Assembly (NCBI RefSeq): GCF_002965065.1
Contig: NZ_PTRE01000056.1
Location: 1-50,081, forward strand
From: Escherichia sp. MOD1-EC7003
GTDB taxonomy: Bacteria > Pseudomonadota > Gammaproteobacteria > Enterobacterales > Enterobacteriaceae
DNA length: 50,081 nucleotides
Direction of reading: 5' to 3'
Made by a program: the position numbers and the translations under genes
Shown: in pieces, positions 1 through 8,541 of the stretch
How positions within the stretch are numbered: the stretch's first letter is position 1
Layout: every line of letters begins with the position of its first letter
The notes under the pieces: model-generated
What the model was told of the DNA's origin: nothing
What the model saw: only the letters and a program-made list of their open reading frames with translations
Database searches by the model: none

Positions 1-62
1 GCGCGTAGCACTGCCGACTGAATAACACATCCCCGTCAATACGGTTCTTGCTGCACGCTTAC
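1..62. mobile_element. Probable terminal end of an IS66-family insertion sequence, cut by the window edge
   Basis: Resemblance of citF to its family stops abruptly at position 63. Read on the minus strand, the foreign DNA starts GTAAGCG, and GTAA is the usual first tetranucleotide of IS66-family terminal inverted repeats. The 62 bases seen contain no complete gene and resemble no part of citF, citX, citG or citT that I recall. The family call rests on this short end only. The other end, the transposase genes and the expected 8-bp target duplication lie outside the window. A deletion junction remains possible. Confidence 0.45.
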
Positions 63-242
63 TTTCAAACCAGAACGACGAATCGCTTCTTCCAGGTTGG
101 CGCACAGTTTGCGATCGCGCGTTTTTTCAGCCTGATAAGTTTGCTTCGGTGAGTTCTGGAAAGCGGCAAGATCGCATTCAGCGCGACGATTCCAGGCCGC
201 TACCCGTTCTTGTCGTTGAGATTGTTCAATTTTCTGCGTCAT
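63..242 (-). pseudogene. citF: Citrate lyase alpha subunit, N-terminal fragment, interrupted
   Basis: The start and the first 60 or so residues (MTQKIEQSQRQERVAAWN onward, to RRSGL) are those of CitF, the citrate:acetyl-ACP transferase subunit of citrate lyase, normally about 510 residues. After RRSGL the frame runs into unrelated sequence and stops at 36-38, giving a 68-residue product that lacks the CoA-transferase domains. The fragment sits 10 bases downstream of citE in the citCDEF order. The rest of the gene should lie beyond the suspected insertion, outside the window. Without the alpha subunit the CitDEF complex cannot open citrate, so anaerobic citrate fermentation is probably lost. 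Confidence 0.8.
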
Positions 243-252
243 TTTGATTGCC

Positions 253-1161
253 TTATTCTTCGCGGATGCCGGAAAGTTCTGCGCGGGAGAGCACCAGACG
301 GGCGCGATCGATAACCGGGCCGTCCACCATCTTGCCGTTCAGGGAAACCACGCCGAGGCCTTCGCGAGCGGCGGCTTCAGCGGCTTCTACGACGCGGCGG
401 GCGTGATCCACTTCTTTTTGGGTCGGTGCGTAGAGGTTGTGCAGCAGATCAATCTGACGTGGGTTGATCAGCGATTTGCCGTCAAAGCCCAACTGTTTGA
501 TATGGGCGGCTTCTTGCAGGAATCCGGCTTCGTTGTTGGCGTCTGAATAGACGGTATCGAACGCTTGAATACCCGCAGAGCGCGCGGCCTGCAAAATGGA
601 GCAGCGAGCGAACAGCAGTTCGGTTCCTTCCGGGGAGCGCTCTGTACGCAGGTTGCGCACATAGTCTTCAGCACCAAGGGCGATACCGATCAAACGCTCG
701 GAAGCGTGAGCGATTTCCACCGCGCGAGTAATGCCCAGCGGAGATTCAATCGCCGCCAGCAGACCGGTGCTGCCGGGTTCACGACCACAGGCTTTTTCAA
801 TACGCAGGATCTCTTTTTCGATATCCAGAACATCCTGAGCGGTATCGGTTTTCGGCAGACGTACAACGTCTGCGCCACCGCGAACGACGGCTTCCAGGTC
901 GTTAACACCCCATTCGGAATCCAGCGCGTTTACACGCACAATGGTTTCAATATCGCGATACAGCGGATGTTGCAGCGCGTGGTAGACCATGCGGCGGGCG
1001 GTGTCTTTTTCACGCAATGCCACGGAGTCTTCGAGGTCAAACATCAGGGCATCAGCCGGGTAGATGAAGGAGTTGCTGACCATTGCGGCATTGGCACCAG
1101 GCACAAACAACATGCTGCGGCGGGTGCGAGTTTTACGTTGTTGCAGCGAAGCGGAAATCAT
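253..1161 (-). CDS. citE: Citrate lyase beta subunit (citryl-ACP lyase)
   Basis: This 302-residue HpcH/HpaI-type aldolase-fold protein cleaves citryl-ACP into oxaloacetate and acetyl-ACP in the cytoplasmic citrate lyase complex. Visible are the N-terminal [10 protein letters not shown] strand, the [10 protein letters not shown] metal/substrate segment, and IESPLGI and GAEDY, all typical of the family. I chose the ATG at 1161 because it overlaps the citD stop in an ATGA arrangement (1158-1161); an upstream in-frame ATG at 1176 would add five residues inside citD. The gene itself is intact although its partner citF is broken, so relaxed selection may have begun only recently. Confidence 0.95.
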
Positions 1162-1454
1162 TGGCAATCCTCCCATGGCAGAGCCGGGATACCGCTGGCG
1201 CGTGCCAGTAGGGCTTCCAGTCGTGCACGTAAAATGCAGTCCAGTGCGCCTTTGTCATCGACATTCAGCTGTACGCCGCGCACGTTATAGCGGGCGAGAA
1301 CGTCCAGAATGGTGGTGCGAATTGCATCGCCAAACTGTTTCTCAACGCTGCTGTTGATTTGCAGGTCGATATCCTGCGTATCGAGTGGGGCGATGCGTAT
1401 CATCACATCCCCAGACTCAAGGGTGCCTGCAACGGCGGGCTGGTTTATTTTCAT
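1158..1454 (-). CDS. citD: Citrate lyase gamma subunit (acyl carrier protein)
   Basis: This 98-residue acyl carrier subunit of citrate lyase carries the phosphoribosyl-dephospho-CoA prosthetic group on a serine near the N-terminus. The segment [11 protein letters not shown] around residues 9-19 fits the modified-serine region, with Ser14 the expected site. Its stop overlaps the citE start by four bases and it follows citC by 14 bases, so the three genes are translationally packed. The attachment enzymes CitX and CitG would be encoded beyond citF, outside the window. Confidence 0.95.
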
Positions 1455-1468
1455 TTTTCACCTGTTTC

Positions 1469-2527
1469 TCATGCGGGGGTCTTTTGACGAGCTGCCGCGT
1501 CCTGGCGGGAATGCTCAAGCAGGTTCTGCAAATAATGCAGCGTGACTGCAGGGACCAGCGGCGCGATAGCCGTGAGATCGTTTTTCGCCAGCAGTTGACG
1601 TACCCGGGAAGCGGATATCGGCATCTCCTGATAACGCAGCCGCTCAATTTCAACCAATTCGATGGGCGGTGCGGAGAGCGTCGGGGTTTCCAGCCAGTAG
1701 CGCATATCCTGGTTGTACTGAGCGGTAACGCGACAATAAGGTTCAGTACCGACAAAGCGGTGAGTTACACCCAGCGCGGGAGCGAGGTACTGACGGAAAA
1801 TCTTCAGATCAATTTCGGTGTAACAATGGTTAATGACGCTCTGTTCTTTAATGAAGTAGCAAGGGAAAGTGGCGCGGGAGATGATGTATTCGGAGCCGCG
1901 ATGCACAGTCAGGCGTGGAATATCGGCGGTGCCTTTTAACACCAGATCCAGCCGGTCTTCATAGGGGAAGCGTGAAGAATCTTCTTTGACTAAAAACAGA
2001 TGCAGCCAGTCGCACTGTGCCGCAGCCTGTTGAATCAGATAATGGTGACCATTCGTAAAGGGGTTGGCGTTTATCACAATGCAGCCAATCTTGTTCCCTT
2101 GATGACGAAATTTTTTCAGCGACTCGGCATAGCGTTTCAGCCGTGTGGCGCTGTTTTCCATCAGCACCATCACGCCGGGTACGCTGGTCAGCGTGGAAAA
2201 ACCGCACTGGTGGAACAGCGCCTCGTATTCGGTTTTGGTATAAATAAAAAGATGTGTGCTGTGCCGTTCATAGGCGAGGTTAATGAGTTCGGTGGCTAAT
2301 GTCAGCGCCAGTCCTTCACCGCGAACGGATTCACTGATAGCAACGCATTTAATAATATTTCCGGCAATTCCACCGCACGCGATAAGCTTTTCTTCGCGGG
2401 TTACGGTAATAAATACTTCAACTGTGGTGTCAACGCTCAAATCATTCTCATGCAGAAACTGGGCGATTTCTGCCATTTTTTTATTTTCTGAACGTTTTAC
2501 ACGGGTGAAAATATCATTGCCGAACAT
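1469..2527 (-). CDS. citC: [Citrate (pro-3S)-lyase] ligase
   Basis: This 352-residue ligase uses ATP and acetate to acetylate the thiol of the CitD prosthetic group, activating citrate lyase. The N-terminal third resembles a GNAT acetyltransferase (GGIAGNIIKCVAISESVRG). The C-terminal half is a nucleotidyltransferase with the INANPFTNGHHYLI signature (an HxGH-like motif) near residues 152-165 and an ISASRVRQLL segment close to the end. Length equals the usual enterobacterial protein. It is first in the minus-strand cit operon and divergent from dpiB across a 379-bp AT-rich region, as expected for a DpiA-activated operon. Confidence 0.95.
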   Translation of the reverse strand: MFGNDIFTRVKRSENKKMAEIAQFLHENDLSVDTTVEVFITVTREEKLIACGGIAGNIIKCVAISESVRGEGLALTLATELINLAYERHSTHLFIYTKTEYEALFHQCGFSTLTSVPGVMVLMENSATRLKRYAESLKKFRHQGNKIGCIVINANPFTNGHHYLIQQAAAQCDWLHLFLVKEDSSRFPYEDRLDLVLKGTADIPRLTVHRGSEYIISRATFPCYFIKEQSVINHCYTEIDLKIFRQYLAPALGVTHRFVGTEPYCRVTAQYNQDMRYWLETPTLSAPPIELVEIERLRYQEMPISASRVRQLLAKNDLTAIAPLVPAVTLHYLQNLLEHSRQDAAARQKTPA

Positions 2528-2906
2528 AATAAATAGTATCCTGAAGGTGGATGTTGTTATCGATTTGAAACAAATGTTGTTTAATGTTGCAAACTGATAA
2601 CTTTTTATTTTCAGTTGGAAGAAAGGATTTCGACAGCGATATATCTTTTTCTCCTTTCGCCATACATCCTAAGGAGTATTGCGGCGTGAAATTTTGATTT
2701 ATTTCACATAGAGTTAGTGGTTTTTTATTTATTTAATGGTTTTAAGTTTTTTAATTAATGTAATTACGAAATGACCTGTAGGTTTAAGTGATTTAATTGA
2801 TTTAATGAATAAAATTTGTCACTATCATATTTAATATCTATGTATTTTTATTCAACATTTTAATTACATCCGTCAAAAATGCTCGGGACAACCCGCAAGG
2901 AAAACA
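2528..2906. promoter_or_regulatory. Divergent citC / dpiBA control region
   Basis: This is a 379-bp non-coding, very AT-rich region between divergent citC and dpiB, with long A/T runs around 2700-2870. It is where DpiA, and by literature also FNR and CRP, would control both operons. I see no further gene. A purine-rich ribosome-binding segment (AAGGAAAACA) precedes dpiB at about 2897-2906. Confidence 0.6.
2693..2708. promoter_or_regulatory. CRP-like site
   Basis: TTTGA-N6-TCACA matches the CRP consensus TGTGA-N6-TCACA with one perfect half and one half with a single mismatch. It lies between divergent citC and dpiB. Catabolite control of this locus is known, but this exact site is my pattern match. 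Confidence 0.4.
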
Positions 2907-4565
2907 ATGTTGCAGCCTAACAAGAATAAACAGTTTGCATTCTTCCAAAGACTGGCATTTCCGCTGCGTATCTTTTTGCTGATTCTGGTGTTCTCAATAT
3001 TTGTCATCGCGGCACTGGCGCAATATTTTACGGCCAGTTTTGAGGACTATTTAACGCTTCATGTACGCGACATGGCAATGAATCAGGCGAAAATTATTGC
3101 CTCAAATGACAGTGTCATCTCTGCGGTGAAAACGCGTGACTACAAGCGACTGGCGACTATCGCTGACAAATTGCAAAGAGATACTGATTTTGATTATGTC
3201 GTGATTGGCGATCGGCACTCGATACGTCTTTACCATCCTAATCCGGAGAAAATTGGTTATCCTATGCAGTTCACCAAGCCGGGTGCGCTGGAAAAAGGGG
3301 AGAGCTACTTCATCACCGGGAAAGGGTCAATTGGTATGGCGATGCGTGCTAAAACGCCAATCTTTGATGATGATGGTAAAGTCATCGGCGTGGTGTCTAT
3401 TGGCTATTTGGTCAGTAAAATCGATAGCTGGCGGGCTGAGTTTTTGTTACCGATGGCAGGCGTGTTCGTCGTGCTGTTAGGGATTCTGATGTTGCTGTCG
3501 TGGTTCCTGGCTGCGCATATCCGTCGGCAGATGATGGGTATGGAGCCAAAACAAATCGCACGCGTGGTCCGTCAGCAAGAGGCGCTGTTTAGTTCGGTCT
3601 ATGAAGGACTGATTGCGGTGGATCCACACGGTTACATTACCGCCATTAATCGTAACGCAAGAAAGATGCTGGGGCTGAGTTCCCCCGGACGGCAATGGTT
3701 GGGAAAACCCATTGCCGAGGTGGTCAGGCCCGCCGATTTCTTTACCGAGCAGATTGATGAAAAACGCCAGGATGTGGTGGCGAACTTTAACGGTCTGAGC
3801 GTTATTGCCAATCGGGAAGCTATTCGTTCTGGTGATGATTTGCTGGGAGCCATTATCAGCTTTCGTAGTAAAGACGAAATTTCCACCCTCAATGCGCAAC
3901 TGACACAAATTAAACAATACGTCGAGAGCCTGCGCACATTGCGACATGAGCATCTCAATTGGATGTCGACGCTCAATGGTCTGTTGCAGATGAAAGAGTA
4001 TGATCGCGTGCTGGCGATGGTGCAGGGGGAGTCTCAGGCCCAGCAACAGCTTATTGACAGCCTGCGCGAGGCGTTTGCCGATCGCCAGGTGGCGGGGCTG
4101 CTTTTTGGTAAAGTGCAGCGCGCCCGCGAACTGGGGCTAAAAATGATCATCGTTCCCGGTAGTCAGCTTTCACAACTGCCGTCAGGACTGGACTGCACCG
4201 AGTTTGCAGCCATTGTTGGCAATTTACTTGATAATGCCTTCGAAGCCAGCCTGCGCAGCGATGAAGGAAACAAGGTCGTTGAATTATTCCTTAGCGATGA
4301 AGGTGATGATGTAGTGATTGAAGTCGCCGATCAGGGTTGTGGTGTTCCAGAGTCTCTACGAGACAAAATATTTGAGCAGGGTGTCAGTACGCGTGCTGAC
4401 GAGCCCGGAGAACATGGCATTGGGTTGTACTTGATTGCCAGCTACGTAACGCGCTGCGGTGGTGTTATTACTCTCGAAGATAATGATCCCTGCGGTACTT
4501 TATTTTCAATCTATATTCCGAAAGTGAAACCTAATGACAGCTCCATTAACCCTATTGATCGTTGA
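2907..4565 (+). CDS. dpiB: Sensor histidine kinase DpiB (CitA)
   Basis: This 552-residue inner-membrane kinase of the CitA/DcuS family senses citrate and phosphorylates DpiA. One transmembrane helix lies near residues 20-43, a periplasmic PAS-type sensor follows, and a second helix lies near 178-202. A cytoplasmic PAS domain (about 225-325) precedes the dimerisation helix with the phosphoacceptor His in RHEHLNWM (about 347-354). The ATPase domain shows NLLDNAFEA (N box), ADQGCGVP (G1) and GEHGIGLYL (G2). Its 3' end overlaps dpiA by 32 bases, so the pair is co-transcribed and probably coupled. All key residues are present and no lesion is seen. Confidence 0.95.
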   Translation: MLQPNKNKQFAFFQRLAFPLRIFLLILVFSIFVIAALAQYFTASFEDYLTLHVRDMAMNQAKIIASNDSVISAVKTRDYKRLATIADKLQRDTDFDYVVIGDRHSIRLYHPNPEKIGYPMQFTKPGALEKGESYFITGKGSIGMAMRAKTPIFDDDGKVIGVVSIGYLVSKIDSWRAEFLLPMAGVFVVLLGILMLLSWFLAAHIRRQMMGMEPKQIARVVRQQEALFSSVYEGLIAVDPHGYITAINRNARKMLGLSSPGRQWLGKPIAEVVRPADFFTEQIDEKRQDVVANFNGLSVIANREAIRSGDDLLGAIISFRSKDEISTLNAQLTQIKQYVESLRTLRHEHLNWMSTLNGLLQMKEYDRVLAMVQGESQAQQQLIDSLREAFADRQVAGLLFGKVQRARELGLKMIIVPGSQLSQLPSGLDCTEFAAIVGNLLDNAFEASLRSDEGNKVVELFLSDEGDDVVIEVADQGCGVPESLRDKIFEQGVSTRADEPGEHGIGLYLIASYVTRCGGVITLEDNDPCGTLFSIYIPKVKPNDSSINPIDR

Positions 4566-5214
4566 GGACGAAACGCCGCTGGCAGAGATGCATGCGGAAT
4601 ATATTCGTCACATTCCCGGATTCAGCCAGATATTACTGGCGGGAAACCTGGCGCAGGCCCGAATGATGATCGAGCGTTTTAAGCCAGAGCTAATCTTGCT
4701 CGATAACTATCTTCCTGACGGTAGAGGGATTAATTTACTGCATGAACTGGTGCAGGCGCATTATCCCGGCGACGTGGTGTTTACCACTGCCGCCAGCGAT
4801 ATGGAAACGGTGTCTGAAGCCGTACGTTGTGGTGTATTTGATTATCTCATTAAGCCCATTGCCTATGAACGCTTGGGGCAAACGCTAACCCGTTTCCGTC
4901 AGCGTAAACATATGCTGGAAAGCATTGATAGCGCCAGCCAGAAGCAAATTGATGAGATGTTTAATGCTTATGCTCGCGGTGAACCTAAGGATGAGCTGCC
5001 GACCGGCATTGACCCCTTGACGCTAAACGCAGTGCGAAAATTGTTCAAAGAGCCTGGTGTGCAACATACGGCAGAAACGGTGGCGCAGGCTCTGACCATC
5101 AGCCGCACCACTGCCAGGCGTTATCTTGAATATTGCGCCAGCCGCCATCTGATTATTGCTGAAATTGTTCACGGCAAAGTTGGCAGACCGCAACGCATAT
5201 ACCGCTGTGGGTGA
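4534..5214 (+). CDS. dpiA: Response regulator DpiA (CitB)
   Basis: This 226-residue cytoplasmic regulator activates the cit genes and is reported to bind A/T-rich replication origins, inducing the SOS response when overproduced. The receiver domain (1-120) has the acidic pair in VEDE, the phosphoacceptor Asp in LILLDNYLPDG near residue 57, and the conserved Lys in LIKPIAYERLG. The C-terminal helix-turn-helix (about 170-215) includes TVAQALTISRTTARRYLEY. It is the last gene of dpiBA and is followed by a hairpin at 5224-5246. Because citF is broken, this signalling pair may now lack its main metabolic output. Confidence 0.95.
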   Translation: MTAPLTLLIVEDETPLAEMHAEYIRHIPGFSQILLAGNLAQARMMIERFKPELILLDNYLPDGRGINLLHELVQAHYPGDVVFTTAASDMETVSEAVRCGVFDYLIKPIAYERLGQTLTRFRQRKHMLESIDSASQKQIDEMFNAYARGEPKDELPTGIDPLTLNAVRKLFKEPGVQHTAETVAQALTISRTTARRYLEYCASRHLIIAEIVHGKVGRPQRIYRCG

Positions 5215-5223
5215 CATGATAAA

Positions 5224-5246
5224 GCCGGAGGAAACTTGACTCCGGC
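5224..5246 (+). terminator. Hairpin after dpiA
   Basis: GCCGGAG pairs with CTCCGGC across a 9-base loop, immediately after dpiA and before the convergent dcuC stop. There is no clean T-run, so termination strength is uncertain. Confidence 0.5.
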
Positions 5247-5254
5247 ATTACTAT

Positions 5255-6640
5255 TTACTTGCCTGTGACCGCTGCTGACGTTCCTGGCACCATCAGCTCT
5301 GTAGCAACGATAACAATCACCAGCCCAACAAGCACCGGCACCGAGGTGCGTTTTACGACTTCAAATGGCGAGATTTTTGCCATCCCGGCAACCGCAACGA
5401 CTACGCCAGAAACGGGGGAAAGGGTACGACCCAGGTTTGACGCCTGTAGCATTGGGATAGTCAAATACGCCGGGTTAATGCCGGAAGAATGCGCCAGTTT
5501 CGGGATCATCTCAACAAACGCATAAAACGGCGCATTGCCTGAACCGGTCGTGACTGCCGCCAGCATTGTCAGGATCACCAATACCAGCATCAGGATGATA
5601 CTCGCCGAACCAAACGAGGTAGCGATAGAAATCAGACTTTGAATAAAGCCGATGGTGCTAAGCCCCTGTGCGAATACCCCAGCAGCAACCAGCAGCATAA
5701 CCACGTTGGCAAACGCATCTGCCATACCGCGATAAGCCACTTCCAGACCAGAGAAAACGTTCTGTGTATTAAAGCTGCGGATGAACTCCAGAATGGAGGC
5801 AATCAGCATACAAATCACCAGAATAGTGATGATGTGTAATTGTGGACCCCATTTGCCGTCAAAAATCAGCACTCCGATGATCGGCGTGAACGGCAAAATG
5901 GCATAAAACGCAGGGGCAGTGGTGGTGATTTCGCTGACATCTAACATTTCATGAGAGATGTGCTCTTTTTTATCCAGATAACGTTGCCAGAAGAAGTGGG
6001 CGATAGCCATGCCGACAATCGCAGCAATTGAGATAGGCAGCGTCGTTTTGAAGGCGAAGTCAATCAGCGACATTTCGGAAGCTTGTGCCGCAAGCACCAC
6101 ATCCCCTGAAGTCGGTGCGAGAATAATCGCCGCCGGGGAGGCACAAATAGCAGCAGCTGCGCCACGACTGATGCCAACGTTTACCATCACTGGAAACAGG
6201 GTTGCCATCAGTAAAACACCCAGACCGGTTGCGGAAGACACAGCCAGAGACATCAGACAGGCGACAAAATAGGCGGCAATCATCAGCAGGTAAGGGGAGT
6301 TAATATACTGCAATGGCTTTGATGCCAGCTTGACCACCATATCATTTGCGCCGATATGGGTCATGTAAGCGGCAAAACCACACAGCATCATAATCATCAT
6401 GCCGAGGTCGCCGCCGCGGCTCATTAGTAATATTTTAACGTATTCAACGATATCCGTGGCGCTGTAGCCTGTTGAAGCCTGGCTGGACGGTAAAACTTTG
6501 TGCCCCATAACGGCACTGATAATCAACAATAACAGGCCACCGACAAATAACACGCCGGTGGCCGAATACCCTTTAATGATGTAGCGAGCTACACCCACAA
6601 TAACCACAACCCCAATAAGGAGTTCAATGAATGTCAGCAT
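5255..6640 (-). CDS. dcuC: Anaerobic C4-dicarboxylate (succinate) transporter DcuC
   Basis: This 461-residue inner-membrane carrier of the DcuC family exports succinate during fermentation and can exchange or take up fumarate. The protein is hydrophobic throughout, with about a dozen membrane segments; conserved stretches include SSATGLGVLLMATLFPVMV, ASPAAIILAPTSGDVV and TTGSGNAPFYAFVEMIP. The start at MLTFIEL (6640) gives the usual family length. An upstream in-frame ATG at 6742 would add 34 unlikely residues and overlap the FNR-type box. The gene is convergent with dpiA and divergent from the pagP relic. Confidence 0.95.
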   Translation of the reverse strand: MLTFIELLIGVVVIVGVARYIIKGYSATGVLFVGGLLLLIISAVMGHKVLPSSQASTGYSATDIVEYVKILLMSRGGDLGMMIMMLCGFAAYMTHIGANDMVVKLASKPLQYINSPYLLMIAAYFVACLMSLAVSSATGLGVLLMATLFPVMVNVGISRGAAAAICASPAAIILAPTSGDVVLAAQASEMSLIDFAFKTTLPISIAAIVGMAIAHFFWQRYLDKKEHISHEMLDVSEITTTAPAFYAILPFTPIIGVLIFDGKWGPQLHIITILVICMLIASILEFIRSFNTQNVFSGLEVAYRGMADAFANVVMLLVAAGVFAQGLSTIGFIQSLISIATSFGSASIILMLVLVILTMLAAVTTGSGNAPFYAFVEMIPKLAHSSGINPAYLTIPMLQASNLGRTLSPVSGVVVAVAGMAKISPFEVVKRTSVPVLVGLVIVIVATELMVPGTSAAVTGK

Positions 6641-6728
6641 AATTTTTCCTGTCTCCAGACCCCAAAGTAAATAATAAAAATTCCTAAAACTTAAGGGGGA
6701 AATATGCCGAATAAATTGGCGATGAATG

Positions 6729-6742
6729 CTGATTAAAATCAA
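6729..6742. promoter_or_regulatory. FNR-type box upstream of dcuC
   Basis: CTGAT-TAAA-ATCAA matches the FNR consensus TTGAT-N4-ATCAA at nine of ten positions, about 90 bases upstream of the dcuC start. dcuC is a known FNR-activated gene; that this is the site used is inferred from the match and position. Confidence 0.65.
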
Positions 6743-7224
6743 GAAAAACCGCCATTAAAGCATTGGTATTGCTGTTTTTATACATAGATAACAAAACACA
6801 TATTTAGCCGTTGGCCATTATCCAATAATAATGTGTGTAAATTGATGGCGGAATGATGCAAATTTGTTAATCGCGATAAGGTTGGTTGCGGTTGTTTGCT
6901 CAAAAAACAATCTGCCATGCACGTAAGTTGACGACATAGAATATATTCTTCGTTAAGGTGTCTTTTTATTCTATTGAAAATAAATGGATTTTTATTGATT
7001 GCGTGTTATTGTCATAATCGGCTTGGTTTTTCTTTTATGACTATTTCCATTACAGACAACGCCGCGTTATCTTTAATAAGTGCGCGGAGATATTTATCTG
7101 AAATAGGCAGAAATAAATAGAGCAGCCATTCAGATTGTTCTTTATGTTGGGACTATTGAGGTTATGTTAATTGTAGCGCGGCTATGCCGGTAGTAGATTT
7201 TTGATAAAATTTTTATGGTCATAA
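6743..7224. other. AT-rich non-coding spacer between dcuC and pagP relic
   Basis: The stretch holds no gene I can support. It is AT-rich and should include the dcuC upstream region and the former pagP promoter. The base pattern TTGATAAAATTTTTATG at 7201-7217 could be part of the old pagP promoter but is not decisive. Confidence 0.5.
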
Positions 7225-7629
7225 ATGAAAGTTAGTAAATATGTCACCATATTTTTCTTTGTTTTTATTCAGTTAATCAGCGGTGATAAAGTTTTTGCTA
7301 ACGCAGATGAATGGATGACAACGTTTGGATAAAATATTGCACAAACCTGGTATGCACGTTTCGCTTACGACAAAGAAAAAAACGCTCGTTATAACGAGCG
7401 ACTCTGGGGCGGTGGTTTTGGCCAGTCTCGTTGGGATGAAAATTTTCATTTAGGTCTGGGATTCACCGCTGGCGTAACGGCACGAGATAACTGGAATTAC
7501 ATCCCTCTCCCGGTTCTACTGCCATTGGCCTCTGTAGGGGATGGTCCAGAGACTTTTCACATGACCTACATTCTGGGGACCAGCAACAATGGCAATGTGT
7601 ACTTTGCCTGGATGCACTTTCAGTTTTGA
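7225..7629 (+). pseudogene. pagP: Lipid A palmitoyltransferase PagP, inactivated by a stop and two internal deletions
   Basis: The sequence keeps the PagP signal peptide and both ends of the mature protein (NADEWMTTF at the N-terminus, [12 protein letters not shown] at the end), but codon 36 is TAA. Compared with the 186-residue protein as I recall it, 15 residues (QQPEHY to AITW) and 37 residues (KGNWHG to PLADE) are missing, both in frame, leaving 134 codons plus stop. The second gap removes catalytic Asp76 and Ser77, and the codon at catalytic His33 is now TAT (Tyr). Each gap falls between short direct repeats (ACCTGG; GATGAAAA). The outer-membrane enzyme that palmitoylates lipid A cannot be made. 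Confidence 0.93.
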
Positions 7630-7803
7630 GACAAATGTAGTTTTAGTAAATTCTTTAAAATCAACTACTAAAATAATCAACATCAAAAATAACGCGACTT
7701 TTATCACTTTTTAGTAAAGTTGCACTGGACAAAGCGTACCACAATTGGTGTACTGGTAACCGACACAGCATTTGTGTCTATTTTTCATGTAAAGGTAATT
7801 TTG

Positions 7804-8013
7804 ATGTCTAAGATTAAAGGTAACGTTAAGTGGTTTAATGAGTCCAAAGGATTCGGTTTCATTACTCCGGAAGACGGCAGCAAAGACGTGTTCGTACACT
7901 TCTCTGCAATCCAGACTAATGGTTTTAAAACTCTTGCTGAAGGTCAGCGCGTAGAGTTCGAAATCACTAACGGTGCCAAAGGCCCTTCTGCTGCAAACGT
8001 AATCGCTCTGTAA
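7804..8013 (+). CDS. cspE: Cold-shock-family RNA-binding protein CspE
   Basis: This 69-residue single cold-shock domain has the RNP1 motif KGFGFITP and the RNP2 motif VFVHFSAI. It binds single-stranded RNA and DNA, acts as an RNA chaperone and transcription antiterminator, and is expressed at 37 degrees rather than strictly cold-induced. The start ATG at 7804 gives the standard protein and is preceded by an AAAGGTAA ribosome-binding segment. It stands alone between the pagP relic and a strong bidirectional terminator. Confidence 0.97.
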
Positions 8014-8032
8014 GATACGTCAGCAAGAATTC

Positions 8033-8060
8033 AAAACCCGCTTAATCAGCGGGTTTTTTT
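8033..8060. terminator. Bidirectional Rho-independent terminator, cspE / fluC
   Basis: AAAACCCGCT pairs with AGCGGGTTTT over a 5-base loop, with T-runs in both directions. It separates convergent cspE and fluC. Confidence 0.9.
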
Positions 8061-8066
8061 TGGTCT

Positions 8067-8450
8067 TTAGTGTGCAGTTGAGGCCGAAAACAGCCAGAAA
8101 GCCAGTGCGGTCATGGCAAAAGAACCCAAAAGGTTGACGAAGACGTTCAGTAACGCCCAGCCAAAGCGGCCCTCTTGTAACAAAAATACTACTTCTGCGG
8201 AAAATGTTGAGAAGGTTGTTAGACCGCCACAAAATCCGGTGGTGATTAACACTTTCCACACGGGATCAATGTTCGTCATCCTGCTGAACCAGGCGAATCC
8301 CATTCCTATGATGAATGCTCCAGTCAGGTTTGCTGCCAGCGTTCCCAAAGGAATAGCCTGATGCAGCGGGTTAAACCGCATACTTAACAGCCATCTCGCT
8401 ACGCTTCCCGTACCACCGCCAATAAAAACTGCTAAAAGGAGTTGTAACAC
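8067..8450 (-). CDS. crcB: Fluoride-specific ion channel Fluc/CrcB
   Basis: This 127-residue inner-membrane protein has four hydrophobic helices and forms a dual-topology dimeric fluoride channel that expels fluoride. Family markers are [10 protein letters not shown] near the N-terminus, [14 protein letters not shown] in the second helix, and [15 protein letters not shown], which carries the Phe and Ser/Thr residues lining the pore. The short downstream gap to the shared terminator shows it is a single-gene unit. Its start faces the ybeM start across about 90 bases. I see no fluoride riboswitch in that short divergent region. Confidence 0.96.
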   Translation of the reverse strand: MLQLLLAVFIGGGTGSVARWLLSMRFNPLHQAIPLGTLAANLTGAFIIGMGFAWFSRMTNIDPVWKVLITTGFCGGLTTFSTFSAEVVFLLQEGRFGWALLNVFVNLLGSFAMTALAFWLFSASTAH

Positions 8451-8541
8451 TGCAAAATCCTGCTATTTGATTTGTATGAGTGATAAGTGTAACGCCGAAT
8501 AATCGACGTTGGCGAATTTTACGACTCTGACAGGAGATGCA

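Noticed and set aside
565..1290. Long plus-strand open frame across citE and citD
   Set aside because: It is antisense to two well-recognised genes, has no recognisable protein features and no ribosome-binding site; it follows from the codon bias of the minus-strand genes.
7516..7707. Minus-strand open frame overlapping the pagP relic end
   Set aside because: It is antisense to the pagP C-terminus and its AT-rich flank, with no ribosome-binding site or family resemblance.
8451..8541. Fluoride riboswitch upstream of crcB
   Set aside because: The divergent spacer is about 90 bases and I cannot find the pseudoknot core expected of the fluoride aptamer.
8509..8541. TTG start extending YbeM by 11 residues
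   Set aside because: It has no ribosome-binding site, whereas CAGGAG lies at the right distance from the ATG at 8542.
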